A stretch of DNA of 41,817 bases from CAYFQV01 sp964654185 (GTDB lineage: Bacteria; Spirochaetota; Spirochaetia; DSM-27196; PWMO01), in contig CAZZIE010000019.1 in the NCBI GenBank assembly GCA_964654185.1, positions 1-41,817 of the forward strand. Reading direction: 5' to 3'. The translations under genes and the position numbers were made by a program. Position 1 is the stretch's first letter. Each line of letters starts with the position of its first letter. This document shows positions 17,149-25,836 of this stretch, in pieces. The notes under the pieces are model-generated. The model was given only the letters and a program-made list of their open reading frames with translations. It did not search any database and was not told the origin of the DNA.

Positions 17149-20100
17149 ATGACCAGAGCAGAACGGATACAGGCACTTCGCAAGGCCCTGCAGGAGCGCA
17201 TTGTCTTTCTCGACGGCGCAATGGGCACCATGATCCAGACCTACAGCCTGGAAGAAGAGGACTTCCGGGGAGAGCGCTTCGCGGCGTTCACCGCCGAAGA
17301 CGGCAGTCCCGTGAGCCTGCGGGGAAACAACGACCTCCTGAACCTCAGCCGGCCGGATATTATCCGGGAGATCCACGACCAGTTCCTGGATGCCGGTGCG
17401 GATATTGTTGAGACCAACACCTTCAACTCCACCGCCATCTCCCAGGCGGACTACCACATGCAGTCGCTCGTCTACGAGCTCAACCGGGAGGGCGCGACGC
17501 TCGCCCGGGCCGCCGCGGATGCGGCGGCGGAGCGGGAGGCCGGCGGCAGGAGCGGGCCCCGCTGGGTGACCGGCGTCCTCGGTCCGACGAACAAGACCCT
17601 CTCCATTTCGCCGGACGTCAACGACCCGGGCTTCCGGGACGTCACCTTCCACGGCGTAGCCGGGGCCTACCGCGAGGCCCTGGAAGGCCTGATTGACGGG
17701 GGCGTCGACATCGTCATGATCGAGACCATCTTCGACCCCCTCAACGCCAAGGCCGCCATCTATGCGGTCAAGCAGTACGAGGAGGAGACGGGGACGGAGG
17801 TGCCCATCCAGATCTCCGGGACCATTACCGACCAGAGCGGCCGCACCCTTACCGGCCAGACCGCCACCGCCTTCTGGTACTCCGTGGCGCATGCGGAGCC
17901 CATCAGTGCCGGGCTCAACTGCTCCCTCGGGGCGGACCAGCTCCGCGCCTACGTGGAGGAGATCTCAAAGGTCGCCACCGTGCCGGTGCAGACGCACCCG
18001 AACGCGGGGCTCCCCAACGAGTTCGGTGAGTACGACCACAGCCCGGAGTTCATGGCGAAGGTCCTCGGCGGCATGGCCCGGGAGGGCATGTTGAACGTCG
18101 TCGGCGGCTGCTGCGGCTCCACGCCGGAACACCTCCGGCAGATCGTGGAGGCCTGCCGGGAGCTCCCGCCCCGGGAGGTGCCCGCGCCCCGCGCCGGCGT
18201 GAGCTTCTACAGCGGCCTCGAACCGGTGACCCTCGAGCCGGAGAGCCTCTTCGTCAACGTCGGGGAGCGGACCAACGTCGCAGGCTCCCGGAAGTTCAAC
18301 CGCCTCATCCAGAACAAGCAGTATGAAGACGCCCTGGAGGTCGCCCGGGACCAGGTGGAGAACGGCGCGCAGATCATTGACATCAACATGGACGATGCCA
18401 TGCTCGACTCCGCCCATGAGATGGAGGTCTTCCTCAACCTCGTGGCCACCGAGCCGGACATTAGCCGCGTGCCCGTCATGATCGACTCCTCCAAGTGGGA
18501 GGTGATCGAGCGGGGGCTGCGCTGCGTCCAGGGCAAGTCGATCGTCAACTCCATCAGCATGAAGGAGGGGGTCGAGCCCTTCCTGGCGCAGGCCCGGGAG
18601 ATCCGCAAGTACGGCGCGGCCACCGTCGTCATGGCCTTCGACGAAGAGGGCCAGGCGGACAGCAAGGAGCGCAAGGTCGCCATCTGCGCGCGCGCCTACA
18701 AACTCCTCACCGAAGAGGTGGGCTTCCATCCCGAGGACATCATCTTCGATCCCAACATCTTCGCCGTCGGCACGGGAATCGAGGAGCACGCCAACTACGG
18801 GGTCGACTATATCGAGGCGACCCGGGAGATCAAGGCAAAGCTTCCCGGCGCCCGCATCTCCGGCGGGGTGAGCAACGTCTCCTTCTCCTTCCGGGGAAAC
18901 AACACCGTCCGGGAGGCCATGCACGCCGCCTTCCTCTACCACGCCATCCGCGCCGGCATGGACATGGGAATCGTCAATCCCGGGCAGCTCGCGGTCTACG
19001 ACGAGATCCCCGGCGAGCTCCTCGCGCACGTGGAGGACGTCCTGTTGAACCGTCGGGAGGACGCCACCGAGCGCCTCCTCGACTTCGCCGAAACGGTGGA
19101 GCAGACCGGCGCAGGCAAGACCCAGGACCTCTCCTGGCGGGAGAACAGTGTCGAGGGTCGGATCAGCCACGCCCTGGTCAAGGGAATCACGAGCTATATA
19201 GAGGACGATGTCGAAGAGGTGCGCACCCAGCGTCCCGCCGCTCTCGATGTGATCGAAGGCCCCCTCATGGACGGCATGAACGTGGTGGGCGAGCTCTTCG
19301 GCAGCGGGAAAATGTTCCTCCCCCAGGTCGTCAAGAGCGCCCGGGTCATGAAGCAGGCGGTCGCCTACCTGGAGCCCTTCATTGAAGCCGAGAAGACCGG
19401 CGACGACTCGGGCCGCGGGAAGGGGCGGGTCCTCATGGCCACCGTGAAGGGAGATGTCCACGATATCGGCAAGAACATTGTCGGGGTGGTCCTGCAGTGC
19501 AACAACTTCGACGTGATCGACCTCGGGGTCATGGTGCCGACCCCGGACATCCTCCAGGCCGCGCGCGACCACGATGTCGACGTAATCGGCCTCTCCGGGC
19601 TCATTACGCCGAGCCTGGACGAGATGGTCCAGGTGGCAAAGGAGATGGAGCGCCAGGGCTTCACCCTGCCGCTTCTCATTGGCGGGGCGACGACCAGCCA
19701 GGTCCACACCTCCGTGAAGATCGCCCCGCAGTACTCCGGGCCGGTGGTGCACGTGAAGGACGCCTCCCTGGCCTCCGGTGTCGTCTCCAGGCTCCTGAGC
19801 GCGGAGGCGTCGGCGCCGTATGTACAGGAGATCGAGGCTCTGCACGAGAAGACCCGGGAGAAGCGGAAGGCCCAGAGCGCGGATACCGAGTACCTGCCAA
19901 TCGGGGCGGTCAGACAGAAGCGCTTCAGTCCTGACTGGAGCGCCTACGAGCCGAAGGAGCCCGTCTTCACCGGCACGAAGGCCTTCGTGGATTATCCCCT
20001 CGAGGAGATCGCCGCGTACATTGACTGGGGCTTCTTCTTCTACTCCTGGGAGATGAAGGGCCGCTTCCCGGAGATCCTGGACGATCCGAAACTCGGCGAG

Positions 20101-20874
20101 GAGGCGCGCAAGCTCTACGCGGACGCGCAGGATCTGCTGAAGCGCATTATCGAGGAGAAACGCCTCAAGGCCCACGGCGTGCTGGGCTTCTGGCCGGCCA
20201 ACGCCACTGACGACGACAACATTGAGCTCTACGCGGATGAGGGGCGGGCGGAGCTCGCCGGGGTCATTCACACCCTCCGGCAACAGAAGATGAAGAAAGA
20301 GACGCCGTACTACCTCTCCCTCTCGGACTACGTCGCTCCCAAGTCCACGGGGGTCCGGGACTACATGGGCGCCTTCGCGGTCACCGCGGGAGACGGGCTG
20401 GAAGAGCTCGTTGCGGAGTTCAATGCCGAGGGTGACGACTTTCGGGCCATTCTCGTGAAGGTCCTCGCCGATCGCCTGGCGGAGGCCTTTGCCGAGCGCC
20501 TGCACGAACGGGTGCGCAAGGAATTCTGGGGCTACGCTCCGGAGGAGGACCTGGATATCGAGGGGCTCCTGCATATTGACTACCAGGGGATTCGCCCGGC
20601 GCCGGGCTATCCCCCCTGTCCGGACCACAAGGACAAGGGGATCATCTGGGAGCTTCTCGAGCCCGAGCCCTACGGCATGACCCTCACCGAGAGCTACATG
20701 ATGGTGCCCCCGGCAAGCGTGAGCGCCTACTGCTTCATGCACCCGGAGAGCAAGTACTTCTCCGTGGGCCGGGTCTCCCGGGATCAGGTGGAGGACTACG
20801 CCGCCCGCAAGGGAGTCCCCGTCGCGGAGGCGGAGCGCTGGCTCCAGTCGGTCCTGGCCTACGAGCCGACGTAG
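17149..20874 (+). CDS. metH: Cobalamin-dependent methionine synthase
   Basis: The protein has 1241 residues, full length for MetH (about 1230). It transfers a methyl group from methyltetrahydrofolate to homocysteine through cobalamin. Modules in order: homocysteine/zinc domain (1-340) with LDGAMGTMIQ, a zinc Cys in GLNCSLG (258) and GGCCG (319-323); pterin-binding domain (about 355-630) with NVGERTNVAGSRKF and IDINMDDAM; cobalamin cap (about 665-745); cobalamin-binding domain with DVHDIGKN (769-776, His771 the axial ligand), SGLITPSLDEM and GGATTS; and the C-terminal reactivation (AdoMet) domain with RPAPGYPPCPDHKDK. All key motifs are intact. It is monocistronic. The start codon sits at the predicted transcription start and no ribosome binding site is visible. 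Confidence 0.98.
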   Translation: MTRAERIQALRKALQERIVFLDGAMGTMIQTYSLEEEDFRGERFAAFTAEDGSPVSLRGNNDLLNLSRPDIIREIHDQFLDAGADIVETNTFNSTAISQADYHMQSLVYELNREGATLARAAADAAAEREAGGRSGPRWVTGVLGPTNKTLSISPDVNDPGFRDVTFHGVAGAYREALEGLIDGGVDIVMIETIFDPLNAKAAIYAVKQYEEETGTEVPIQISGTITDQSGRTLTGQTATAFWYSVAHAEPISAGLNCSLGADQLRAYVEEISKVATVPVQTHPNAGLPNEFGEYDHSPEFMAKVLGGMAREGMLNVVGGCCGSTPEHLRQIVEACRELPPREVPAPRAGVSFYSGLEPVTLEPESLFVNVGERTNVAGSRKFNRLIQNKQYEDALEVARDQVENGAQIIDINMDDAMLDSAHEMEVFLNLVATEPDISRVPVMIDSSKWEVIERGLRCVQGKSIVNSISMKEGVEPFLAQAREIRKYGAATVVMAFDEEGQADSKERKVAICARAYKLLTEEVGFHPEDIIFDPNIFAVGTGIEEHANYGVDYIEATREIKAKLPGARISGGVSNVSFSFRGNNTVREAMHAAFLYHAIRAGMDMGIVNPGQLAVYDEIPGELLAHVEDVLLNRREDATERLLDFAETVEQTGAGKTQDLSWRENSVEGRISHALVKGITSYIEDDVEEVRTQRPAALDVIEGPLMDGMNVVGELFGSGKMFLPQVVKSARVMKQAVAYLEPFIEAEKTGDDSGRGKGRVLMATVKGDVHDIGKNIVGVVLQCNNFDVIDLGVMVPTPDILQAARDHDVDVIGLSGLITPSLDEMVQVAKEMERQGFTLPLLIGGATTSQVHTSVKIAPQYSGPVVHVKDASLASGVVSRLLSAEASAPYVQEIEALHEKTREKRKAQSADTEYLPIGAVRQKRFSPDWSAYEPKEPVFTGTKAFVDYPLEEIAAYIDWGFFFYSWEMKGRFPEILDDPKLGEEARKLYADAQDLLKRIIEEKRLKAHGVLGFWPANATDDDNIELYADEGRAELAGVIHTLRQQKMKKETPYYLSLSDYVAPKSTGVRDYMGAFAVTAGDGLEELVAEFNAEGDDFRAILVKVLADRLAEAFAERLHERVRKEFWGYAPEEDLDIEGLLHIDYQGIRPAPGYPPCPDHKDKGIIWELLEPEPYGMTLTESYMMVPPASVSAYCFMHPESKYFSVGRVSRDQVEDYAARKGVPVAEAERWLQSVLAYEPT

Positions 20875-20883
20875 CAGAGGGGC

Positions 20884-20898
20884 CGGCGGGAGCCGCCG
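20884..20898 (+). terminator. Short GC hairpin after metH
   Basis: CGGCGG-GAG-CCGCCG starts ten bases after the metH stop and is followed by TTCCCC. The stem is six pairs with no T-run, so it is a weak intrinsic terminator candidate. Confidence 0.35.
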
Positions 20899-20974
20899 TT
20901 CCCCGCCGTTCGACGAATACTCACAGATTCGTAACGAAGGCTCTGGTACGCTACCATCTGCGTCAGAAATCTCC

Positions 20975-20980
20975 TACAAT
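20975..20980 (+). promoter_or_regulatory. Possible -10 of the chemotaxis-like operon
   Basis: TACAAT lies 74 bases before the cheY start, leaving a leader of about 68 bases. No good -35 is seen. Upstream, an inverted repeat ACGAAT / ATTCGT overlaps a small palindrome TTCGT-A-ACGAA (about 20914-20937) and could bind a regulator. Confidence 0.35.
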
Positions 20981-21054
20981 TGAGGCACACAGCAACGCGA
21001 CAGGTCGAACACTTCGACGGGTCATGCGACACGACGGAACCCCAGAGGAGCGCC

Positions 21055-21423
21055 ATGAAGATCCTGGTGATTGATGACTCCGGAGTCATGCGGCGTATTC
21101 ACCGGAATACGCTTCAAGAGCACAAGATCGAGGAGGGCGACATCATTGAAGCCTCGGACGGACAAGAGGCTCTCGAGATCGCCGAACAGGAAGACATAAC
21201 GCTCTTTCTCGTTGATTGGAACATGCCGAAGGTAGACGGACTGAAACTGGTTCAGAAGCTGCGGGGCATGGAGAAGTACAAGGAAGCACCCATCGTCATG
21301 ATCACGTCGGAGGCCGCGAAGTACAACGTGGTCGAGGCTATCCAGGCCGGGGTGACGAACTACATTGTGAAACCGATTCGTGGCGACACATTGTGGAACA
21401 AGCTCAGCAAGTACATCGACTAA
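21055..21423 (+). CDS. cheY: CheY-like single-domain response regulator
   Basis: The protein has 122 residues from the ATG preceded by AGAGGAG; an earlier in-frame ATG lies before that site. It is a stand-alone receiver with all catalytic residues: Asp7/Asp8, phospho-acceptor Asp54 (LVDWNMP), Thr84 (MITSE) and Lys106 (VKP). There is no output domain. It is the first gene of the operon with cheX and a CheA-like kinase, so it should be phosphorylated by that kinase and dephosphorylated by CheX. Its target may be a flagellar switch or another protein; the sequence does not say. Confidence 0.94.
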   Translation: MKILVIDDSGVMRRIHRNTLQEHKIEEGDIIEASDGQEALEIAEQEDITLFLVDWNMPKVDGLKLVQKLRGMEKYKEAPIVMITSEAAKYNVVEAIQAGVTNYIVKPIRGDTLWNKLSKYID

Positions 21424-21448
21424 CGCCCACGTTCGAGGGGATTTGAGG

Positions 21449-21910
21449 ATGCAGGCAAAGTACGTCAACCCGTTCATCCAGGCAACGGTCAAGCTATTCC
21501 GGGAGTTCATAGGAATTGGTGTCGAGCCGGGGAAGCCCCATGTTCGGCAGGATCCACAGGCCCTCGAAGAGGTCTCCGGCATCATTGGGCTCGCCGGGGA
21601 AACTGTCGGCGCCGTGGTCCTCAGTCTCTCCCGTGAGATGGCGATCGGTGTCATTGGTCAGATGGAGGGCAAGCCCTACCAGGCATTGACGAACGATGTC
21701 ATTGACGGTGTCGGCGAACTGGTCAATGTCATTGCCGGTAATGCAAAGAAGGATCTGACGGATTTTCGGATAGACATCTCTCTCCCCGGCGTGGTTACCG
21801 GAAAGAGCTATCAGATCCACTGGCCCGAGGGTATTCCCGTTATTGCGGTGCCCTTCACGTCCGACCTGGGCGCGTTCTCAGTGAACGTCTCCCTGCGAGA
21901 CATGCAGTAG
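21449..21910 (+). CDS. cheX: CheX-type phosphatase
   Basis: The protein has 153 residues. The start ATG is preceded by GAGGGGATTTGAGG. It shows the CheC/CheX/FliY-type phosphatase signature: in DGVGELVNVIAGNAKK the Glu90 and Asn93 match the catalytic Glu/Asn pair of CheX, which positions water for CheY-P hydrolysis. There is a single such helix, as in CheX. The remaining strands (GAVVLSLSREMAIGVIG; VIAVPFTSDLGAFSVNVSL) fit the family. It lies 25 bases after cheY and 10 before the kinase, so it is probably the dedicated phosphatase for this module. Confidence 0.92.
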   Translation: MQAKYVNPFIQATVKLFREFIGIGVEPGKPHVRQDPQALEEVSGIIGLAGETVGAVVLSLSREMAIGVIGQMEGKPYQALTNDVIDGVGELVNVIAGNAKKDLTDFRIDISLPGVVTGKSYQIHWPEGIPVIAVPFTSDLGAFSVNVSLRDMQ

Positions 21911-21920
21911 GGTTCGGGGC

Positions 21921-24188
21921 ATGTTACGAGGTATTCGCGCCAAGGTGGTCGCCGCGATCGTTGCCGTGCTGGTCGTGGCGATTGCGGTGTCCGTGGTCAT
22001 TACCGTCCGGGGCCAGCGGGACAATCTGCTTGATTCGAAGCGTACGGAGCTGGTCGCAACCAGCTCGATCGTCAACACCTCGGTCCGGAACATCATGCTT
22101 CCCGGCGAGGCGCCCATTGCGGTGCGATTGCTGGAAGAGATGGGAGAGACTCCGGGCTTTGAGCGCCTGGAGATCTACCGACCGAATGGTCAGATCGCCT
22201 TCAGTGACTTCGAAACCCTGAACCGGGTCAATGACCGGCTGGGCGGGGCGGCGTTCTCGGAGACTCCCCGACTGGATTCGAGGACGCTGCAGAACGCAAC
22301 ATTTGACGAGGTGGTTGCCACCAATACGCCCCGGCAGGTTGAAAACCTCGCCGATCAGCGACTGCAGTACTACTTTCCGATTCTGAACTACGAAGAGTGC
22401 CGGAGCTGCCACGGCACATCCGATTTCGTCCAGGGAGTCGCCGTATTCGAGCTCTCCCTGGCGGATGTGTTCGGGCGCATCAATTCCGCACGAAACAATC
22501 TGATTGCGTTCTACGTATTCATCGGCATTGTGATTTCAGGGCTTCTCATCCAGCTCATGCAGCGCATTGTGGTCCGTCCTCTGCGTCAGATCGGGCACGT
22601 GGCGCATCTGGTGGGCGAGGGGAACCTCGATGTCCGTGCCGAGAGCACCGGATCCCGGGAGTTCGAGCGCCTCTCCATCGAGATCAACGGGATGATCTCC
22701 GGTCTGGAGGAGAAGAATCGCCTAGAGGTTCAGAACCGCGTCATTGAGGCGCGGGACGAGGAGAACCGCAAGTACCTCGACAACATCGGCCAGGGCCTGT
22801 TGCTCGTGAATCGCGATCGTCGGATCAGTCAGCAGTACTCGCAGTACATCGAGACGCTCTTCGGAACCGATCAGGTTGCGGGACGGACGCTGTCGGAGTT
22901 CGTCTACCCCGGGGACGACGACCACACCGACGCGCGGCGCGAGCTCGATCAGTTCATCGACATGCTCTTCGACAGCGTCTCAACGGACATGGAGATGATC
23001 ATGTCGATCAATCCGCTGGCGGAGGCGGAGCTCGAGGTCCCGGGCGACGACGGCCCTCGGCGCATAGTGGTAGACGCCGACTTTCAGCGAATCTCGGCAG
23101 ACGACGGGTCGGTCGAGAGTGTCATGGTGATCTTCGACGACAGAACCGACGTGGTTCGCGCCCAGGAAGAGCTCGAGTCTGAACGTCGTCGCTACAAGAC
23201 CGACATTGAGCACATTGCGACCCTGCTTCGCGCCGGACCCGAGACGTACGCGGATTTCGAACGGGATACCGCCGCAACAGTAGAGGCGGTAGAACAGGTT
23301 CTCGAACAGACGGATGAAGCACCCGCACCTCAGACGCGCGAAGCACTGATGCGGGACCTTCACTCGCTCAAGGGAACGGCAAGGTACCTCGAGTTCGGCC
23401 GGATCGCCGAGCTTGCTCACGGCACTGAGGAGATTCTGAGCGAGGTTGCCGGGGAAGGCCGGCAATGGGATTCCGGGACCCTCCGAGATATGACGGACAA
23501 CGTCTCAGCAATCCGGGACGAGTTGGAGAATCTGCACCAGATCTACGAACGTTTCCGCAGTTTCGCGCGGACCGTTCCGCAGGGAGAGGCGGGAAGCGCC
23601 GCCCTGGAGGACTTCGCTGAACACCTGGAGGGCATGGCCAGGGACATTGCCGCCGACCTCGACAAGGACGTCGACGTCAGAGTCGAGAATCGCGTGAGGG
23701 AGTTGCCGCAGCTCTCCCGGCTGCGCAATCCGATCATCCATCTGGTTCGAAACGCGATAGATCACGGCATTGAAGACCAGTTCGAGCGCCTCTCCAATGG
23801 GAAGAACGGCACCGCCCGGTTGCGTGTGCGTTTTGAACAAAGCGATGGCTCCTATCGCGTTATCGTGATTGACGACGGTCGCGGTATCGATTTCGAGGCG
23901 GTTCGCCGCCGCGCCGTGGATCGCGGGCTGATCAATGCGGACGCGGAGTACAGCGAAGCGGAGATCCTGCGCATGCTCTTCAAGCCGAGCTTCACGACGC
24001 GGGACGCCGCTACCGAGATCTCCGGTCGCGGTGTGGGCCTCGATGTCGTTCATGAAGAAATCCGGGCTCTTGGAGGGCGCATATCGGTGGGGACGAAGTT
24101 GAACCGCGGAACTCGATTCACCATCACGATTCCCCGGGAACGGCTGGAGGGCGAGGCAGACAATGATGCTGGACAGAACGAAGAATAG
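21921..24188 (+). CDS. Membrane CheA-like kinase with an extracytoplasmic heme c sensor domain
   Basis: The protein has 755 residues. Regions: transmembrane helix 8-29; extracytoplasmic domain 30-192 with the heme c motif CRSCH (C160, C163, H164) followed by FVQGVAVFELSL; second helix 193-213; HAMP (214-265); a short coiled coil; a PAS-like domain (about 283-412); HPt domain (about 425-545) with phosphorylatable His481 in DLHSLKGTARYLEF; and a CheA-type ATPase domain (about 590-740) with HLVRNAIDHGIE, DDGRGID and GRGVGLDVV. It lacks the CheW-like regulatory domain of CheA, and no adaptor or receptor gene is near. It therefore looks like a sensor kinase with CheA chemistry but fused input. The heme domain resembles Tll0287/DUF3365-like redox or gas sensors. 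Ligand and output are unknown. Confidence 0.9.
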   Translation: MLRGIRAKVVAAIVAVLVVAIAVSVVITVRGQRDNLLDSKRTELVATSSIVNTSVRNIMLPGEAPIAVRLLEEMGETPGFERLEIYRPNGQIAFSDFETLNRVNDRLGGAAFSETPRLDSRTLQNATFDEVVATNTPRQVENLADQRLQYYFPILNYEECRSCHGTSDFVQGVAVFELSLADVFGRINSARNNLIAFYVFIGIVISGLLIQLMQRIVVRPLRQIGHVAHLVGEGNLDVRAESTGSREFERLSIEINGMISGLEEKNRLEVQNRVIEARDEENRKYLDNIGQGLLLVNRDRRISQQYSQYIETLFGTDQVAGRTLSEFVYPGDDDHTDARRELDQFIDMLFDSVSTDMEMIMSINPLAEAELEVPGDDGPRRIVVDADFQRISADDGSVESVMVIFDDRTDVVRAQEELESERRRYKTDIEHIATLLRAGPETYADFERDTAATVEAVEQVLEQTDEAPAPQTREALMRDLHSLKGTARYLEFGRIAELAHGTEEILSEVAGEGRQWDSGTLRDMTDNVSAIRDELENLHQIYERFRSFARTVPQGEAGSAALEDFAEHLEGMARDIAADLDKDVDVRVENRVRELPQLSRLRNPIIHLVRNAIDHGIEDQFERLSNGKNGTARLRVRFEQSDGSYRVIVIDDGRGIDFEAVRRRAVDRGLINADAEYSEAEILRMLFKPSFTTRDAATEISGRGVGLDVVHEEIRALGGRISVGTKLNRGTRFTITIPRERLEGEADNDAGQNEE

Positions 24189-24729
24189 GCGCCTCTCGTG
24201 GGTGGCGGCCGTGATCATTGGCAGCATTGCCGCAGTGGCTGCGCTCGGTATCCTTGGCGGATGCGCCGAGGAAGAGGTGGCGAGGGATCTCCCGCCCCTG
24301 AATGCCGAGGAGGTTTCCGGGAATGTGCTGTGGGAGCGGATCACCGCGGAGACCGATTACACCAACTATCCCTTCTGGCCCGATCATGAAGGAATGATGC
24401 TGGGACAGGCGCCTCACGGCGCATTCCACCGCATCTTCATCACCCGCGGTCTCAGGGAAGCGCTCCCGATTGACGACAGCACCGTCCCCGACGGGAGCAT
24501 CATCGTCAAAGAAAACTACTCCTCCGAGGAGACCCTTACGGCGCTGACTGTCATGGCCAAGGTTCCGGGCTTTGCGCCGGACGCCGGAGACTGGTTCTGG
24601 GCACGCTACACTCCGGACGGGGCCGTTCAGGCGGAGGGCGTGATTGGAAGCTGCGTGTCCTGTCACGTCGGCATGCAGGACAACGACTACGTGATTGTGT
24701 ATCCCCTCGACAGGGCACCGGGCGAGTGA
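24163..24729 (+). CDS. Monoheme cytochrome lipoprotein, P460 / cytochrome c'-beta-like
   Basis: The protein has 188 residues; ATG ATG starts inside the kinase gene (26-base overlap) after GAGGGCGAGG. The signal peptide ends in a lipobox (ILGGC, Cys34). The mature part matches the cytochrome P460 family pattern as I know it: WPDHEGMMLGQAPHGAFHR, PDGSIIVKENYS, LTVMAKVPGFAPDAGDWFWA, then a C-terminal heme site CVSCH (164-168). Family members oxidise hydroxylamine or bind NO/CO. I cannot tell whether the P460-type lysine-heme crosslink exists. Placed between the heme-sensing kinase and the heme-attachment genes, it may be a ligand-delivery or detoxifying partner of the sensor; this is inferred. 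Confidence 0.78.
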   Translation: MMLDRTKNRRLSWVAAVIIGSIAAVAALGILGGCAEEEVARDLPPLNAEEVSGNVLWERITAETDYTNYPFWPDHEGMMLGQAPHGAFHRIFITRGLREALPIDDSTVPDGSIIVKENYSSEETLTALTVMAKVPGFAPDAGDWFWARYTPDGAVQAEGVIGSCVSCHVGMQDNDYVIVYPLDRAPGE

Positions 24730-24732
24730 TTA

Positions 24733-25836
24733 TTGGGTGACTCTCGCTTTCCGGACGGGGGTAGGGGCAACGACCGCACCGACCGTCCCGCCGCCGACCG
24801 CTCCGCGACCACCGACGGCTCCGACGCTGCCCGCCATCCCGCCGCCTCCGACCGCCCCGCCGAACGGTCCGGTGTGAACGCGGTCTGGCGGGAGACTCTG
24901 ACGCTTCTCGGCTCGACCCGACTGTTCATCCTTCTGGCACTATTCACAATAGCCTTTGCCGCCGCAACGACGCTGGTGCCGACCGCGATCCCCACGACTC
25001 TCGCAACGCCGGTCTTTCTGGTCTGTGGAACGCTCCTTGAGCTCAACCTCCTGGCCTGCACAATCCCCCGATTCATGCGCCGACTCCGGCTTGATCTCCG
25101 CAGACGCCGTGAACCCGGATCCGGGAGCACAGCCCCCGGGAGCAGGCCCCCCGGAACTCCCTCGACCCCGAGACGCCTGGGACCGCTCCTCGGGTACGCC
25201 GCCGACGTAATCCACCTGGGCCTTGCGGTCCTCATTGCCGCCGGCATGGCGAGCTTCGCCTTGAATCAGGAGGCGGAGTTCAGCGTGCAAGTCGGTGAGG
25301 CGCGAAGCTTCCGTGGTCTCGAGTTCACCGTTGCAGCCGCGGAGGAAGAAATGACCGACGACGGAGTGGTGACCGGGTGGCGCGTACGCCTGGAAGCCGC
25401 AGGGAGCTCGCACTCTGTGGCGTTGAACCGCCCCGCCCGAATAGAGGGGTCGCGATTCTATTTGCAGGACTTCGCAGAGCGGGGTTATGTGCTGTTGTCC
25501 GACGGCGAGGCACGACAGTATGTACTGCGACGCGGGGAGGGCTTCGAAGGAACCGACGGCCGCGCGTACTACCTGACGGGAATCACCGATAGCGGCGCGG
25601 CCACCTTTGCGGTGGCCCCCTCCGTTCAATCTGATCCGACTGAGTCCTCTCAGCGTATGGTGGTTGACCCGGGCGGCGGCGTCGCATCGTTCACCTACAT
25701 TGGTGCGGAGCGGCAGGTTGTCGTGGGGCTCAGAGCGGCACACACCCCTGCGCGCGTGCCGATACTCGTCGGTCTGATGCTCATGGGCATTGGTATGGCA
25801 ATGTACCTCTTGCGTATCTGGAGGCGGCATGGCTGA
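24733..25836 (+). CDS. resB: ResB-like cytochrome c synthesis protein (System II)
   Basis: The start is uncertain. A TTG at 24733 lies three bases after the cytochrome stop; a GTG at 24874 starts directly before the first membrane helix (VNAVWRETLTLLGSTRLFIL). The 47 residues between are Asp/Arg/Ala/Pro-rich, like other low-complexity inserts in this window. The protein has an N-terminal helix pair, a cytoplasmic Pro/Gly/Arg-rich loop, a third helix (YAADVIHLGLAVLIAAGMASF), a long extracytoplasmic domain rich in strands (about 175-330) and a final helix before RIWRRHG. This is the ResB/Ccs1 topology, though short. ResB works with CcsA to hand heme to CXXCH apoproteins. It overlaps ccsA by 8 bases. 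Confidence 0.78.
   Translation: MGDSRFPDGGRGNDRTDRPAADRSATTDGSDAARHPAASDRPAERSGVNAVWRETLTLLGSTRLFILLALFTIAFAAATTLVPTAIPTTLATPVFLVCGTLLELNLLACTIPRFMRRLRLDLRRRREPGSGSTAPGSRPPGTPSTPRRLGPLLGYAADVIHLGLAVLIAAGMASFALNQEAEFSVQVGEARSFRGLEFTVAAAEEEMTDDGVVTGWRVRLEAAGSSHSVALNRPARIEGSRFYLQDFAERGYVLLSDGEARQYVLRRGEGFEGTDGRAYYLTGITDSGAATFAVAPSVQSDPTESSQRMVVDPGGGVASFTYIGAERQVVVGLRAAHTPARVPILVGLMLMGIGMAMYLLRIWRRHG

Noticed and set aside
17965..20742. 925-residue minus-strand open frame opposite metH
   Set aside because: It is a shadow of the metH codon pattern; metH has complete motifs and the minus frame has none.
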